The notes under the pieces were generated by a model that was not told where the DNA came from, did no database searches, and worked only from the letters and a program-made list of their open reading frames with translations. A stretch of 23,159 nt of DNA, taken from the NCBI GenBank assembly GCA_041178225.1, contig JBEGVV010000208.1:1-23159 (forward strand). The letters are read 5' to 3'. A program made the position numbers and the translations under genes. Numbering within the stretch: the first letter of the stretch is position 1; every line of letters starts with the position of its first letter. The DNA is from CAIOSQ01 sp041178225. GTDB lineage: Bacteria > Pseudomonadota > Alphaproteobacteria > CACIAM-22H2. This document shows positions 1 to 7,986 of the stretch, in pieces.

Positions 1-30
1 GCGCGCTGCGCGCGGCGCTCGCCTGAGGCC

Positions 31-1371
31 CTAGCCCTCGCCGCGCTCCGCGGCGCGGCGGTCCTTGCGGTCGAGGTGGCGGTACCAGGCGCCGACGATC
101 GGCAGGAACCAGGGGTTGCCGCCGTAGAAGGCCTGGCGCGGGAACGGGCGGCCGTCGAAGGCGTTCTGCCGGTTCCCTCCGCCGAGCATCTTGCGCGCGG
201 ATTGCTGCCCCAGCCAGCCGAGCATGCCGACCCCGCTGCCGTTGCAGCACATCGCGTAGTGGATGCCCTCGATCTCGCCCATGTGCGGCAGCTGGTCGAA
301 GGCGAAGGCCAGGTTGCCCATCCAGCCATGGGTGATGCGCGCGCCGGCGAGCTGCGGGAAGCGCTCGACCATCAGCTCGTGCAGGAGCCGCGCGGAGGTC
401 TCCGGCGCGACCTCGGTGAAGCGCGGCCGCCCGCCGAAGAGCACGCGCCTGCCATCGGGCGACAGGCGGTAGTAGCAGAGCACGCGCTTGGTCTCGCCGA
501 GCGTGCGGCCGTTGGGGATCAGGCTCGCCGCGAGCGCGGGGTCGAGCTCCTCCGTCGCGATCATGTGGCTCGCCACCGGGATCGCGCGGCGCCGGAGCTC
601 GGGCGTCACCTTGCCCGTGTAGCCGTTGGTGCCGACGAAGACCTTCTCCACGCGCAGCTCGCCGCGCGGCGTCGACACGCGCCAGCCGCCGGCCTCGCGC
701 GCGAGCGCCTCGACCGGCGCGCCGGACACCAGCACCGCGCCGGCGCGCTCGGCCGCGGCGAGGAGGCCGCCATAGTATTTCGCCGGATGCAGCTTGCCCG
801 CGCGGTCGACGAGCATGCCCCCGAAGTAGAAGTCGCTCGCCATCTCCTCGCGCTGGCGGTCGCGCGGCAGCATGCGCGCCTGCGACCCGCCGAAGGCGTT
901 GAGGCGCTCGCACTGCTTCTCCTGCGCGCGGTAGTGCGCTGGCGTGAAGGCGCCGGAGAAGCGCCCGGAGCGCACGTAGTCGCAGTCGATGCCCTCGCGC
1001 GCGATCACGGCCTCGAGGTGGTCCAGCGCCTGCGCCGCGTCGGCCAGCAGCGCGCGCTTCTCCGCCTCGTCCTCGACGCCGCGCAGCCCGCCGAGGCCCT
1101 TGCCGACATTGACGCCGGCGCTGACCGCGCCGCCGTTGCGCGTGCTGGCGCCGATGCCGAAGGCCTTCGCCTCCAATACGACGCAGGACGTGCCGGCGCG
1201 CGCGAGCTCGAGCGCGGCGTTCAGGCTCGCGAGGCCGCCGCCGACCAGCGCGACGTCGGCGCGCGCGGGCACGTCTCGACGGCCGCGCTCCATGTCGGGG
1301 CGCCAGGCTTCCCACCACCATGGATCCGTGCCGAAGGACGGGTGGAAGAGACGATCGTCGCGTCGCGCCAT
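31..1371 (-). CDS. FAD-dependent oxidoreductase, DAO family (OrdL/PuuB-like)
   Basis: Predicted flavoprotein oxidase/dehydrogenase acting on an amine or amino acid. The frame is open much further upstream, but I chose the ATG at 1371 because GGGGAGG lies just before it and the N-terminal FHPSFGTDPWWWEAWRP block is typical of this group; this gives 446 aa. An FAD-binding Rossmann motif (GGGLASLNAALELARAG, about residues 44-60) is followed by an acidic residue in VVLEAK (E68) and by GASTRNGG, as in D-amino-acid-oxidase-fold proteins. The C-terminal part (GWMGNLAFAFDQLPHMG, then HYAMCCNGSGVGMLGWLG) fits the second half of the DAO fold. No signal peptide is seen. Gamma-glutamylputrescine oxidase (PuuB) is the nearest named relative by pattern, but nothing in the flanking genes supports a putrescine pathway, so the substrate is open. 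It is transcribed away from the DUF1244 gene. Confidence 0.88.
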   Translation of the reverse strand: MARRDDRLFHPSFGTDPWWWEAWRPDMERGRRDVPARADVALVGGGLASLNAALELARAGTSCVVLEAKAFGIGASTRNGGAVSAGVNVGKGLGGLRGVEDEAEKRALLADAAQALDHLEAVIAREGIDCDYVRSGRFSGAFTPAHYRAQEKQCERLNAFGGSQARMLPRDRQREEMASDFYFGGMLVDRAGKLHPAKYYGGLLAAAERAGAVLVSGAPVEALAREAGGWRVSTPRGELRVEKVFVGTNGYTGKVTPELRRRAIPVASHMIATEELDPALAASLIPNGRTLGETKRVLCYYRLSPDGRRVLFGGRPRFTEVAPETSARLLHELMVERFPQLAGARITHGWMGNLAFAFDQLPHMGEIEGIHYAMCCNGSGVGMLGWLGQQSARKMLGGGNRQNAFDGRPFPRQAFYGGNPWFLPIVGAWYRHLDRKDRRAAERGEG

Positions 1372-1452
1372 GCGGGCCTCCCCTGGCCGCATCCCCCGGC
1401 GGCCGTGGCCGCATAATGGACCATCGCGCGGCCACCGGCGCATCCGCGCGCG

Positions 1453-1481
1453 TGGCGGACCTGCCATGCGCGCCCTATAGT
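1453..1481 (+). promoter_or_regulatory. Candidate sigma-70-type promoter for the DUF1244 gene
   Basis: TGGCGG (1453-1458), a 17-base spacer, then TATAGT (1476-1481). Transcription would begin near 1488, giving a leader of about 20 bases before the ATG at 1508. The -10 is a good match; the -35 is weak. The site lies in the 136-base divergent gap; for the opposite gene only a weak ATTAT element near 1413-1418 is visible. Confidence 0.4.
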
Positions 1482-1507
1482 CGCGGCAAATCCCCCCGGA
1501 GGCAGCG

Positions 1508-1810
1508 ATGGACGACAAGATGCGCACCGAACTCGAGGCCGCGGCCTTCCGCAGGCTGGTCGAGCATCTCAGGGCCCGCACCGACGTGCAGAACCTCGAC
1601 CTGATGAACCTCGCGGGTTTCTGCAGGAACTGCCTGTCCAACTGGTACAAGGACGCCGCGGACGCGAAGGGCGTCGCGCTGACCAAGGACCAGTCGCGCG
1701 AGATCGTCTACGGCATGCCCTACGACGCGTGGAAGGCGAAGTTCCAGACCGAGGCCTCGCCCGAGGCCGTTGCCAGGTTCAAGGCCGGCGGCGAGCCCCA
1801 CAAGCACTGA
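1508..1810 (+). CDS. DUF1244 domain protein
   Basis: Small 100-residue protein matching the DUF1244 (SMc04008-like) family, which is widespread in alphaproteobacteria and has no settled function that I know of. The family core is visible as DLMNLAGFCRNCLSNWY (about residues 31-47) with a Cys-x2-Cys pair (C39, C42), followed by a charged helix and the block REIVYGMPYDAWKAKFQ. It covers the whole usual length of the family. No signal peptide or membrane segment is seen. A strong ribosome binding site, GGAGG (1498-1502), lies 5 bases before the ATG. The next gene begins 13 bases after the stop, so the two may be cotranscribed. The CxxC pair could bind metal or be redox active, but that is inference. 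Confidence 0.9.
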   Translation: MDDKMRTELEAAAFRRLVEHLRARTDVQNLDLMNLAGFCRNCLSNWYKDAADAKGVALTKDQSREIVYGMPYDAWKAKFQTEASPEAVARFKAGGEPHKH

Positions 1811-1823
1811 CGCCCGGGGCCGC

Positions 1824-3026
1824 ATGCGCGGGGCCATCGCCCTCTCGCTGCTGCTCGTCCTGGCGCTGCCGCTCGCGGGGCGCGCGCAGCAGCCCCCCCA
1901 GCCCGCCCGCCAGGGACCTGCCCCGCAGGCGGCACCCGCAGCGCAGGGCGAGGCGCCGCGCGCGCGCATGCTTCCCGACGACAAGGTGGCGCGCCATGCC
2001 GGCCCGTCCCGCGCCGCGGGAGCGGTGCTTTGGAGCCATGCCGGCGACGCGCCGCGCCCGACCGACCCGACGCCGCCTCCCTTCGTCGACGTGATGCGCG
2101 CCGCCGGCCACGACGTCTTCCGGCTGGAGCGCGCGCCGCAGGGCGACACGGTCGCCGCGGGCGTGGCCGCGGTGGTGGCGTCGGCCCGCGACCTCCGCAC
2201 GCGCGGCTATCGCCGGGTCGTCCTTGCGGGCCAGAGCGCGGGGGGCTGGATCTCCCTCGCGGCGGTCGCCTCCGCCCCGGGCCTCGCGGAAGCCGTGATC
2301 GCGACCGCACCCGCCGCCTATGGCAGCAGGACCGCCGACCCCGCCCGCGCCGAGCGCAACCGCGACGAGCTCCTCCGCATCCTCGGCTCGGTGCGCGACA
2401 CGCGCGTCATGCTCTTCTTCTTCGACGGCGACGACTTCGATCCCGGCGGCCGGGGCGAGGCGGTGGCCGCGCTGCTCGCCGCGCGACGCGTTTCGCATGT
2501 TCTGGTCGATCGCCCGCCGTCGTTCCGCGGCCATGGCGTCGGGCTGACCAGCGGCTTCGCGCGCCGCTATGGCGGCTGCATCCTGGCCTTCGTCGACATA
2601 TCCGATCCCGCGCAGCTTGCCTGCGACGCGGTGCCTCCCGCCGCGGTGCCCTGGCGCTTCGTCGGCCTGCCCGAGGTCATGCCCGCGGCCGCGAACGACA
2701 ATTCGCCGCTCGGGCGCTTCGTCGGCGCGTGGCAGGGGTCGCTCGACAACGGCGACGACGTGATGCTGGTGGTGGAGGGCGGTTCCTCGACGCGCGTCTC
2801 GGCGCTGTTCGCCCGCGGGCGCAGCCGCCTGACGAAGGCGGACCAGGCCTTCTCGCAACGCCGCACCGGCCGGCTCGACGACGCGACCGGCGAGCTCGTC
2901 TTCGAGGCGAGCCAGGGCCTCGCGCTGCGCGCCGCCCCGCCGCGCGGCGGGGCGCTCCGGCTCGAGGTCGCCACGGCCGATGGCAAGAGGCAATTCAGTG
3001 GCGTGCTCAAGGCCTTGTCCCCCTAA
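1824..3026 (+). CDS. Secreted alpha/beta hydrolase with C-terminal beta-rich domain
   Basis: The start at 1824 is preferred over an upstream in-frame ATG at 1770, which would overlap DUF1244; from 1824 the protein opens with a classic signal peptide (MRGAIALSLLLVLALPLAGRA then QQ), giving 400 aa. The nucleophile elbow is GQSAGG (Ser138) after the strand RRVVLA. A likely acid lies in FFFDGDDFDPGG (D201-D206) and a likely His in FRGHGVG (H237), so a Ser-Asp-His triad is plausible. After about residue 290 (NDNSPLGRFVGAWQGSLDNGDD) a second, beta-rich domain follows with spaced strands, resembling a small barrel. Expected location is periplasmic or secreted. No strong ribosome binding site is seen, consistent with coupling to the DUF1244 gene. 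Substrate unknown; I do not recognise a named family beyond the hydrolase fold. Confidence 0.75.
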   Translation: MRGAIALSLLLVLALPLAGRAQQPPQPARQGPAPQAAPAAQGEAPRARMLPDDKVARHAGPSRAAGAVLWSHAGDAPRPTDPTPPPFVDVMRAAGHDVFRLERAPQGDTVAAGVAAVVASARDLRTRGYRRVVLAGQSAGGWISLAAVASAPGLAEAVIATAPAAYGSRTADPARAERNRDELLRILGSVRDTRVMLFFFDGDDFDPGGRGEAVAALLAARRVSHVLVDRPPSFRGHGVGLTSGFARRYGGCILAFVDISDPAQLACDAVPPAAVPWRFVGLPEVMPAAANDNSPLGRFVGAWQGSLDNGDDVMLVVEGGSSTRVSALFARGRSRLTKADQAFSQRRTGRLDDATGELVFEASQGLALRAAPPRGGALRLEVATADGKRQFSGVLKALSP

Positions 3027-3051
3027 TCCACAGGCGGCGAGGCGGCCGCTG

Positions 3052-3080
3052 TTGCCCGGACCCCGGGCCAGCGCCTAAGA
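3052..3080 (+). promoter_or_regulatory. Weak candidate promoter upstream of the GapR-like gene
   Basis: TTGCCC (3052-3057), a 17-base spacer, then CTAAGA (3075-3080), in the 97-base gap before the DUF2312/GapR gene. Spacing is ideal and the -35 shares TTG, but the -10 is poor. It is the only promoter-like pair I see in this gap. Confidence 0.28.
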
Positions 3081-3123
3081 CGGGATCAGGGCCGGGGCGG
3101 CCCGCGGCATCAGGGAGCAGGAC

Positions 3124-3372
3124 ATGGCGGATGGCAGCACCAGCAGCATCGCGGCGGCGAAACTCCGCAGCTTCGTCGAGCGGATCGAGAAGCTGGAGGC
3201 GGAGAAGACCGAGCTCGGGGCCGACATCCGCGAGGTCTATGCCGAGGCCAAGGGCAACGGCTTCGACACCAAGATCATGAGGCAGGTCATCAAGCTGCGG
3301 AAGATGGAGGAGCCCGACCGGCGCGAGCAGGACGAGCTGCTCGACCTCTATCGCCGCGCACTCGAGGTCTGA
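3124..3372 (+). CDS. GapR-like nucleoid-associated protein (DUF2312, UPF0335)
   Basis: An 82-residue protein matching the DUF2312/GapR family. In Caulobacter, GapR is an abundant nucleoid protein that binds AT-rich and overtwisted DNA ahead of replication and transcription machinery. The signature is easily seen: LRSFVERIEKLEAEK (about residues 15-29), then the almost invariant IREVYAEAKGNGFDTKIMRQVIKLRK (about 36-61), and an acidic C-terminal helix EQDELLDLYRRAL. The whole chain is helical with coiled-coil heptads, as in the family. GGGAG (3113-3117) precedes the ATG with good spacing. It lies 31 bases upstream of the HtrA-like gene and is probably cotranscribed with it. Function by homology only. 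Confidence 0.92.
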   Translation: MADGSTSSIAAAKLRSFVERIEKLEAEKTELGADIREVYAEAKGNGFDTKIMRQVIKLRKMEEPDRREQDELLDLYRRALEV

Positions 3373-3403
3373 AACGGGCCAGCAGGGGCGCGCGGGCACG
3401 GCC

Positions 3404-4378
3404 ATGAAGCGGCAGGCGGACTGGGCCATTCCGGCGGATCTGCAACCCTCCGCGGAGGGTCGCGGCTTCGACCTCGACGCGGCGATCGAGGCGGTCGTCA
3501 GCGTGCGCACGGAGGTGCCGGAGGACGCGTTCACGGCCTCGACCCTCGGCACCGAGCGCGCGGGTAGCGGCGTTGTCGTGCGCGGCGACGGGATCGTCGC
3601 CACGATCGGCTACCTCCTGACCGAGGCCGAGCGCGTCTGGCTGACGACCAACGATGGCCGCGTCGTCCAGGGCCACGTGCTGGGCTACGACCAGGTTTCC
3701 GGCCTCGGCATCGTCCAGGCGCTTGGCAAGCTGCGCGTGCCGGCCATGCCCGTCGGCGACTCCACGGCGCTGAAGGCCGGCGACCCCGTGGTCGTGATCG
3801 GCGAGGGCGGGCGACGCCATTCGCTCGACGCCAGCGTCGTCGCGAAGCGCGAATTCGCCGGCTACTGGGAATACGTGCTCGACGAGGCGCTCTTCACCGC
3901 GCCCGCGCACCCGCAATGGGGCGGCACGGCCGTGGTCGACGCCGCCGGGCGCCTCGTGGGGATCGGATCGCTCCTCGTCGAGGAGAAGGTCGGCCGCAAG
4001 CGCGTCCAGGGCAACATGAGCGTGCCAGCGGAACTGCTGCCTACGCTGCTCGAGGACATCCTCGCGCATGGCCGCAGCAAGGCGCCGCCGCGGCCCTGGC
4101 TTGGCCTCTACGTCGGCGAGGCCAAGGAGGGCCTCGTCGTCGGCGGCGTGGCGCGCGGAGGCCCCTCGGAGCGCGCCGGCCTGCAGGAGGGCGACGTGCT
4201 GCTCGAGGTCGCGGGAGGCTCGCCGACGTCGCTGGCCTCGTTCTTCCGCAGCGTCTGGCGGCTCGGCCGCGCGGGCACGCAGGTGCCGCTCAAGATCCGG
4301 CGTGGCGGCGAGGAACTGCACATTCCCGTGCGGTCGGGCGACCGCAACGACTTCCTGAAGAAGCCCTCGCTGCACTGA
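3404..4378 (+). CDS. HtrA/DegP-like pseudoprotease with PDZ domain, catalytic triad lost
   Basis: A 324-residue protein with the S1C (HtrA) layout: a trypsin-like domain (about residues 25-215) and one PDZ domain (about 228-312, starting RPWLGLYVGEA). Blocks align directly with DegP: GSGVVVRGDGIVAT, LTTNDGRVVQGHVLGYD, VGDSTALKAGDPVVVIG, and GRLVGIGSLL. All three catalytic positions differ: TNNHVV is TIGYLL (His to Tyr70), DIAL is GLGI (Asp to Gly100), and GNSGG is PQWGG (Ser to Trp172). The reading frame is intact and the structural residues are kept, so this looks like a maintained non-catalytic protein rather than decay. No signal peptide or transmembrane segment is present at the N-terminus, which is unusual for HtrA proteins and implies a cytoplasmic site. 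Likely role: PDZ-based binding or scaffold; partner unknown. The ribosome binding site is weak. Confidence 0.85.
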   Translation: MKRQADWAIPADLQPSAEGRGFDLDAAIEAVVSVRTEVPEDAFTASTLGTERAGSGVVVRGDGIVATIGYLLTEAERVWLTTNDGRVVQGHVLGYDQVSGLGIVQALGKLRVPAMPVGDSTALKAGDPVVVIGEGGRRHSLDASVVAKREFAGYWEYVLDEALFTAPAHPQWGGTAVVDAAGRLVGIGSLLVEEKVGRKRVQGNMSVPAELLPTLLEDILAHGRSKAPPRPWLGLYVGEAKEGLVVGGVARGGPSERAGLQEGDVLLEVAGGSPTSLASFFRSVWRLGRAGTQVPLKIRRGGEELHIPVRSGDRNDFLKKPSLH

Positions 4379-4393
4379 CCTCGGCGCGCGGCA

Positions 4394-7300
4394 TCACTCC
4401 GCGGCTGCGGCCTTCGGCGCGGCGGGCGGCGCGCGGAAGCGCGCGAGCAGCGCGGCCTCCTGCTCCTTCGCCTTGCGCAGGTTCTCCTCCTTGACGTGGC
4501 CGAAGCCGCGGATGCGCGCCGGCAGCCCGGCGATCTCCACGGCGAGCGCGTGGTTGGAGGGCGAGAGGCCGGCGCAAAGCTCGCCGACCAGCGCCTCGTA
4601 CTCGTCGACGAGGCGCCGCTCCATCCGCCGCTCGGCCGTGCGGCCGAAGACGTCGAGCGGCGTGCCGCGCAGGCGCCGGAAGCGCGCCATGATCCCGAAG
4701 ACGGCGAGCATCCACGGGCCGAAGCGCCGCTTCGCGGGCTTGCCCGTGTCCGGGTCGATGCTCGCGAGCAGCGGCGGCGCGAGGTGGAACTCCAGGCTCC
4801 GCCAGTCCTCGAACTGCTCGGAGAGGGACTTGCGGAAGGCCGGCGCGCCGTAGAGCCGCGCGACCTCCCACTCGTCCTTGATCGCCATCAGCTTGTGGAG
4901 GTTGCGCGCGACGGCCTCGGCGAACTGCGCGCGACCGGGCGTCGCCGCCGCCTCCGCGGCCGCGGCCCGGCGCACCAGCGCCTCGTAGCGCGCGGCATAG
5001 GCCTCGTCCTGGTAGTCGACGAGGTCGGCGCGGCGCAGCGCGACGATCGCCTCGAGCCCCTCCGCTGGCTTGCGCGCCTCGCGCGGGCGGGCGATGGCGA
5101 CGAGCGCGGCCATGTCGTGCGCGGCGAGGCGGCCGAAGGCGAAGGCGCGCAGGTTGGCCGCGACCGCGACCGCGTTGAGCTCGATGGCGCGCTCGATCGC
5201 CTCGCGCGAGACCGGGATCGCGCCCTTCTGCCAGGCGTAGCCAAGCATGAACGGGTTGGTGGCGATCGAGTCGCCCATCAGCGCGGTGGCCAGCCTCTGC
5301 GCGGGGAAGACCTCGAGCGCGTCCCGGCCGATCGCGTGGGCGAGCGCGGCCTCGAGCTCGCCCATCGGGAACTCGAGGTCCGGGTTGCGCGTGAACTCGC
5401 CGATCGGCGATTCGTGGACGTTGACGAAGGCGCGCGTGCGGCCCGCGACGGCGCGGTCGAGCGCCTCGGCGCCGGCCGAGACGACGAGGTCGCAGCCGAG
5501 GATGAGGTCGCCCTCGCCGGCGGGGATGCGCGAGGCGTGGATCGCCTCCGGCGCGGCGGCGATGCGCACGTGGCTGAGCACCGCGCCGCCCTTCTGCGCG
5601 AGGCCGGTCTGGTCGAGGACCGTGACGCCCTTGCCCTCGAGATGCGCGGCCATGCCGAGCAGCGCGCCGATCGTGACCACGCCCGTGCCGCCGACCCCGG
5701 TGACGAGGATGTTCCAGGGGCGCGCGAGGCCGGGCAGCGCGGCAGGCTCGGGCAGCGCCGCCAGCAGGGCGTCCGCCTCGCTGCCGGCGCGCGCACGGCG
5801 CGGCTTCGCGCCATGGACGGTGACGAAGGAAGGGCAGAAGCCCTTGATGCAGGAGAAGTCCTTGTTGCAGGACGACTGGTCGATCGCGCGCTTGCGCCCG
5901 AACTCCGTCTCCAGCGGCACGAGCGACAGGCAGTTCGAGGCCTTGCCGCAATCGCCGCAGCCCTCGCAGACGCGCTCGTTGATGAAGATCCGCCGGTCGG
6001 GGTCGGGGAAGGCGCCGCGCTTGCGCCGCCGGCGCTTCTCCGCCGCGCAGGTCTGGTCGTGGATCAGGACGGTCACGCCCGCTTCCTCGCGCAGCTCGCG
6101 CTGCACGCGGTCGAGCTCGTCGCGGTGCCTGATCTCGACGCCCGGCGGGAAGCCCGCGTCGTGCGGGTACTTGCCGGGGTCGTCCGTGGTGACGACGACG
6201 CGCCGCACGCCCTCGGCCAGCACCTGCGCGGCGATCATCGGCACGGAGAGCGGCCCGTCCACCGGCTGGCCACCCGTCATGGCGACGGCGTCGTTGAACA
6301 GGATCTTGTAGGTGATGTTCACCTTCGCCGAGACGGCCGCGCGGATCGCGAGCAGGCCGGAATGGAAATACGTGCCGTCGCCGATGTTCGCGAAGATGTG
6401 ACGGGTGTCCGTGAAGGGCGCCTGGCCGATCCAGTTGCAGCCCTCGCCGCCCATGTGGGTGAAGGTCGCGGCGCCGCGATCCATCCACACCGTCATGAAG
6501 TGGCAGCCGATGCCGGCGGAGGCGCGGCTGCCCTCGGGGATGCGCGTCGAGGTGTTGTGCGGGCAGCCCGAGCAGAAGAAGGGCGTCCGGCGGAAGGCAT
6601 GCGCGCCGGCGCCGCGCGCGCGCAGCGCCTCCTCGATGCGCGCCGCGCGCGCCTGGACGTGCCCGGGCAGGCCGAGGCGCGCGAGGCGTGCGGCGAGCGC
6701 GACGGCCACCTGCGCGGGCGACAGCTCGTCCGCGGCGCAGAGCAGCTCGCGGCCCTGCTCGTCGAGCTTGCCGAAGACGCGCGGGCGCAGGTCGGCGGGC
6801 CAGTTGAAGAGATGGTCCTTGAGCTGGTGCTCGATGACCGAGCGTTTCTCCTCGACGACCAGCACCTCCTCGAGCCCGGCGGCGAACTCGCGCGCGCCCT
6901 CCGGCTCGAGCGGCCAGGGCAGGGCGATCCGGTAGAGGCGAATGCCGAGGGCGCGCGCGAGCGCGTCGTCGATGCCGAGCATCTCCAGCGCCTGGCGCGT
7001 GTCGAGGTAGGACTTCCCGGTCGTCGCGATGCCGAAGCGCGCGGCGGGCGCGTCGAGGACGACGCGGTCGAGGCGGTTGGCGCGCGCATAGGCGAGCACC
7101 GCGCGCGACTTGTGCCGCTGCAGCCGGAATTCCTGCTCGTTCCAGTCGTCGGGCCAGCGTATGTGCAGGCCGCCCGGCGGCATGTCGAAGCCCTCGGGCT
7201 GGACGATGCGCACGCGATGCGGGTCGACATGCACCGAGGCGGAGGACTCGGTCGTCTCGCCGACGCACTTGAACCCGACCCAGCAGCCGCTGAAGCGGCT

Positions 7301-7885
7301 CATCGCCCAGCCATGCAGGCCGAGGTCGAGGAAGTCCTGCACCCCCGCGGGGTTCAGCATGGGGATCATCGTCCCCATGAAGACGTGCTCGCTCTGGTGC
7401 GGCACGGTCGAGGACTTGGCCGCGTGGTCGTCGCCGGCCAGCAGCAGCACGCCGCCATTGGGCGACGTGCCGGCGAGGTTGCCGTGCCGGAACACGTCGC
7501 CGGAGCGGTCGACACCCGGGCCCTTGCCGTACCACATCGAGAAGACGCCGTCGTAGCGCGCGCCCTCGAACATGTTGACCTGCTGCGTGCCCCAGACGGC
7601 CGTCGCGGCAAGGTCCTCGTTCACGCCCGGCTGGAAATGCACGTGGCTGGCCTTGAGGAAGGCGCGCGCCTTCCACATCGCCTGGTCTACGCCGCCGACC
7701 GGCGAGCCGCGATACCCGGTCACGAAGCCCGCGGTGTTCAGGCCCGCGGCAAGGTCGCGCTGGCGCTGCATCATCGGCAGCCGCACAAGCGCCTGCGTCG
7801 CGGTCACGAAGACGCGGCCGCTCTCCCGCGCGTACTTGTCGTCGAGGGTGATCGTCGGGTCGGGGCGCGTTCCGTCGGGCGGCAT
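4394..7885 (-). CDS. Indolepyruvate:ferredoxin oxidoreductase, fused alpha/gamma type
   Basis: Thiamine-diphosphate enzyme that oxidatively decarboxylates aromatic (or branched) 2-oxo acids to acyl-CoA and passes electrons to a low-potential acceptor. At 1163 aa it matches the long fused form in which IorA- and IorB-like parts share one chain. Visible parts in order: N-terminal domain with TGYRGSPVGGVDQ (about 56-68) and LLLAGDDHAAKSS; a C-x2-C in FFCSGCPHNT (C438, C441); TPP-binding region GEGCNWIG, GDGTYFHSG (GDG about 502-504) and NDAVAMTGG; ferredoxin-like cysteines CEGCGDCGKASNC (640, 643, 646, 652) and SSCNKDFSCIKGFC (673, 679, 684); then the gamma domain VTGVGGTGVVTIG (about 725) and DQTGLAQKGGAVLSH. 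No ferredoxin gene lies beside it. It is 101 bases downstream of trpE(G) on the same strand. The start lacks a clear Shine-Dalgarno sequence; MPPDGTRPDPTITLDDKYA fits the family N-terminus. Confidence 0.92.
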   Translation of the reverse strand: MPPDGTRPDPTITLDDKYARESGRVFVTATQALVRLPMMQRQRDLAAGLNTAGFVTGYRGSPVGGVDQAMWKARAFLKASHVHFQPGVNEDLAATAVWGTQQVNMFEGARYDGVFSMWYGKGPGVDRSGDVFRHGNLAGTSPNGGVLLLAGDDHAAKSSTVPHQSEHVFMGTMIPMLNPAGVQDFLDLGLHGWAMSRFSGCWVGFKCVGETTESSASVHVDPHRVRIVQPEGFDMPPGGLHIRWPDDWNEQEFRLQRHKSRAVLAYARANRLDRVVLDAPAARFGIATTGKSYLDTRQALEMLGIDDALARALGIRLYRIALPWPLEPEGAREFAAGLEEVLVVEEKRSVIEHQLKDHLFNWPADLRPRVFGKLDEQGRELLCAADELSPAQVAVALAARLARLGLPGHVQARAARIEEALRARGAGAHAFRRTPFFCSGCPHNTSTRIPEGSRASAGIGCHFMTVWMDRGAATFTHMGGEGCNWIGQAPFTDTRHIFANIGDGTYFHSGLLAIRAAVSAKVNITYKILFNDAVAMTGGQPVDGPLSVPMIAAQVLAEGVRRVVVTTDDPGKYPHDAGFPPGVEIRHRDELDRVQRELREEAGVTVLIHDQTCAAEKRRRRKRGAFPDPDRRIFINERVCEGCGDCGKASNCLSLVPLETEFGRKRAIDQSSCNKDFSCIKGFCPSFVTVHGAKPRRARAGSEADALLAALPEPAALPGLARPWNILVTGVGGTGVVTIGALLGMAAHLEGKGVTVLDQTGLAQKGGAVLSHVRIAAAPEAIHASRIPAGEGDLILGCDLVVSAGAEALDRAVAGRTRAFVNVHESPIGEFTRNPDLEFPMGELEAALAHAIGRDALEVFPAQRLATALMGDSIATNPFMLGYAWQKGAIPVSREAIERAIELNAVAVAANLRAFAFGRLAAHDMAALVAIARPREARKPAEGLEAIVALRRADLVDYQDEAYAARYEALVRRAAAAEAAATPGRAQFAEAVARNLHKLMAIKDEWEVARLYGAPAFRKSLSEQFEDWRSLEFHLAPPLLASIDPDTGKPAKRRFGPWMLAVFGIMARFRRLRGTPLDVFGRTAERRMERRLVDEYEALVGELCAGLSPSNHALAVEIAGLPARIRGFGHVKEENLRKAKEQEAALLARFRAPPAAPKAAAAE

Positions 7886-7986
7886 GGCTGCAGGCTAGCG
7901 CGCGCGCCCTGCCGCCCACAATGCGCCGCCCGCCACGGCGAAGGGCCGCGAGACCATGCCGGCGGTGTGGTGAATCGGGCCCGCGC

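Noticed and set aside
3..26. Possible 3' end of a plus-strand gene (codons ending ALRAALA-stop at 24-26)
   Set aside because: Only seven codons are visible before the stop; consistent with a convergent neighbour, but too short to support a gene call.
1372..1686. N-terminal extension of the FAD oxidoreductase
   Set aside because: It would run antisense into the DUF1244 gene; the ATG at 1371 has a strong Shine-Dalgarno sequence and the family N-terminus.
7886..7986. Gap between trpE(G) and the oxidoreductase, inspected for a terminator or promoter
   Set aside because: No stem followed by T run and no convincing -35/-10 pair was found on the minus strand.
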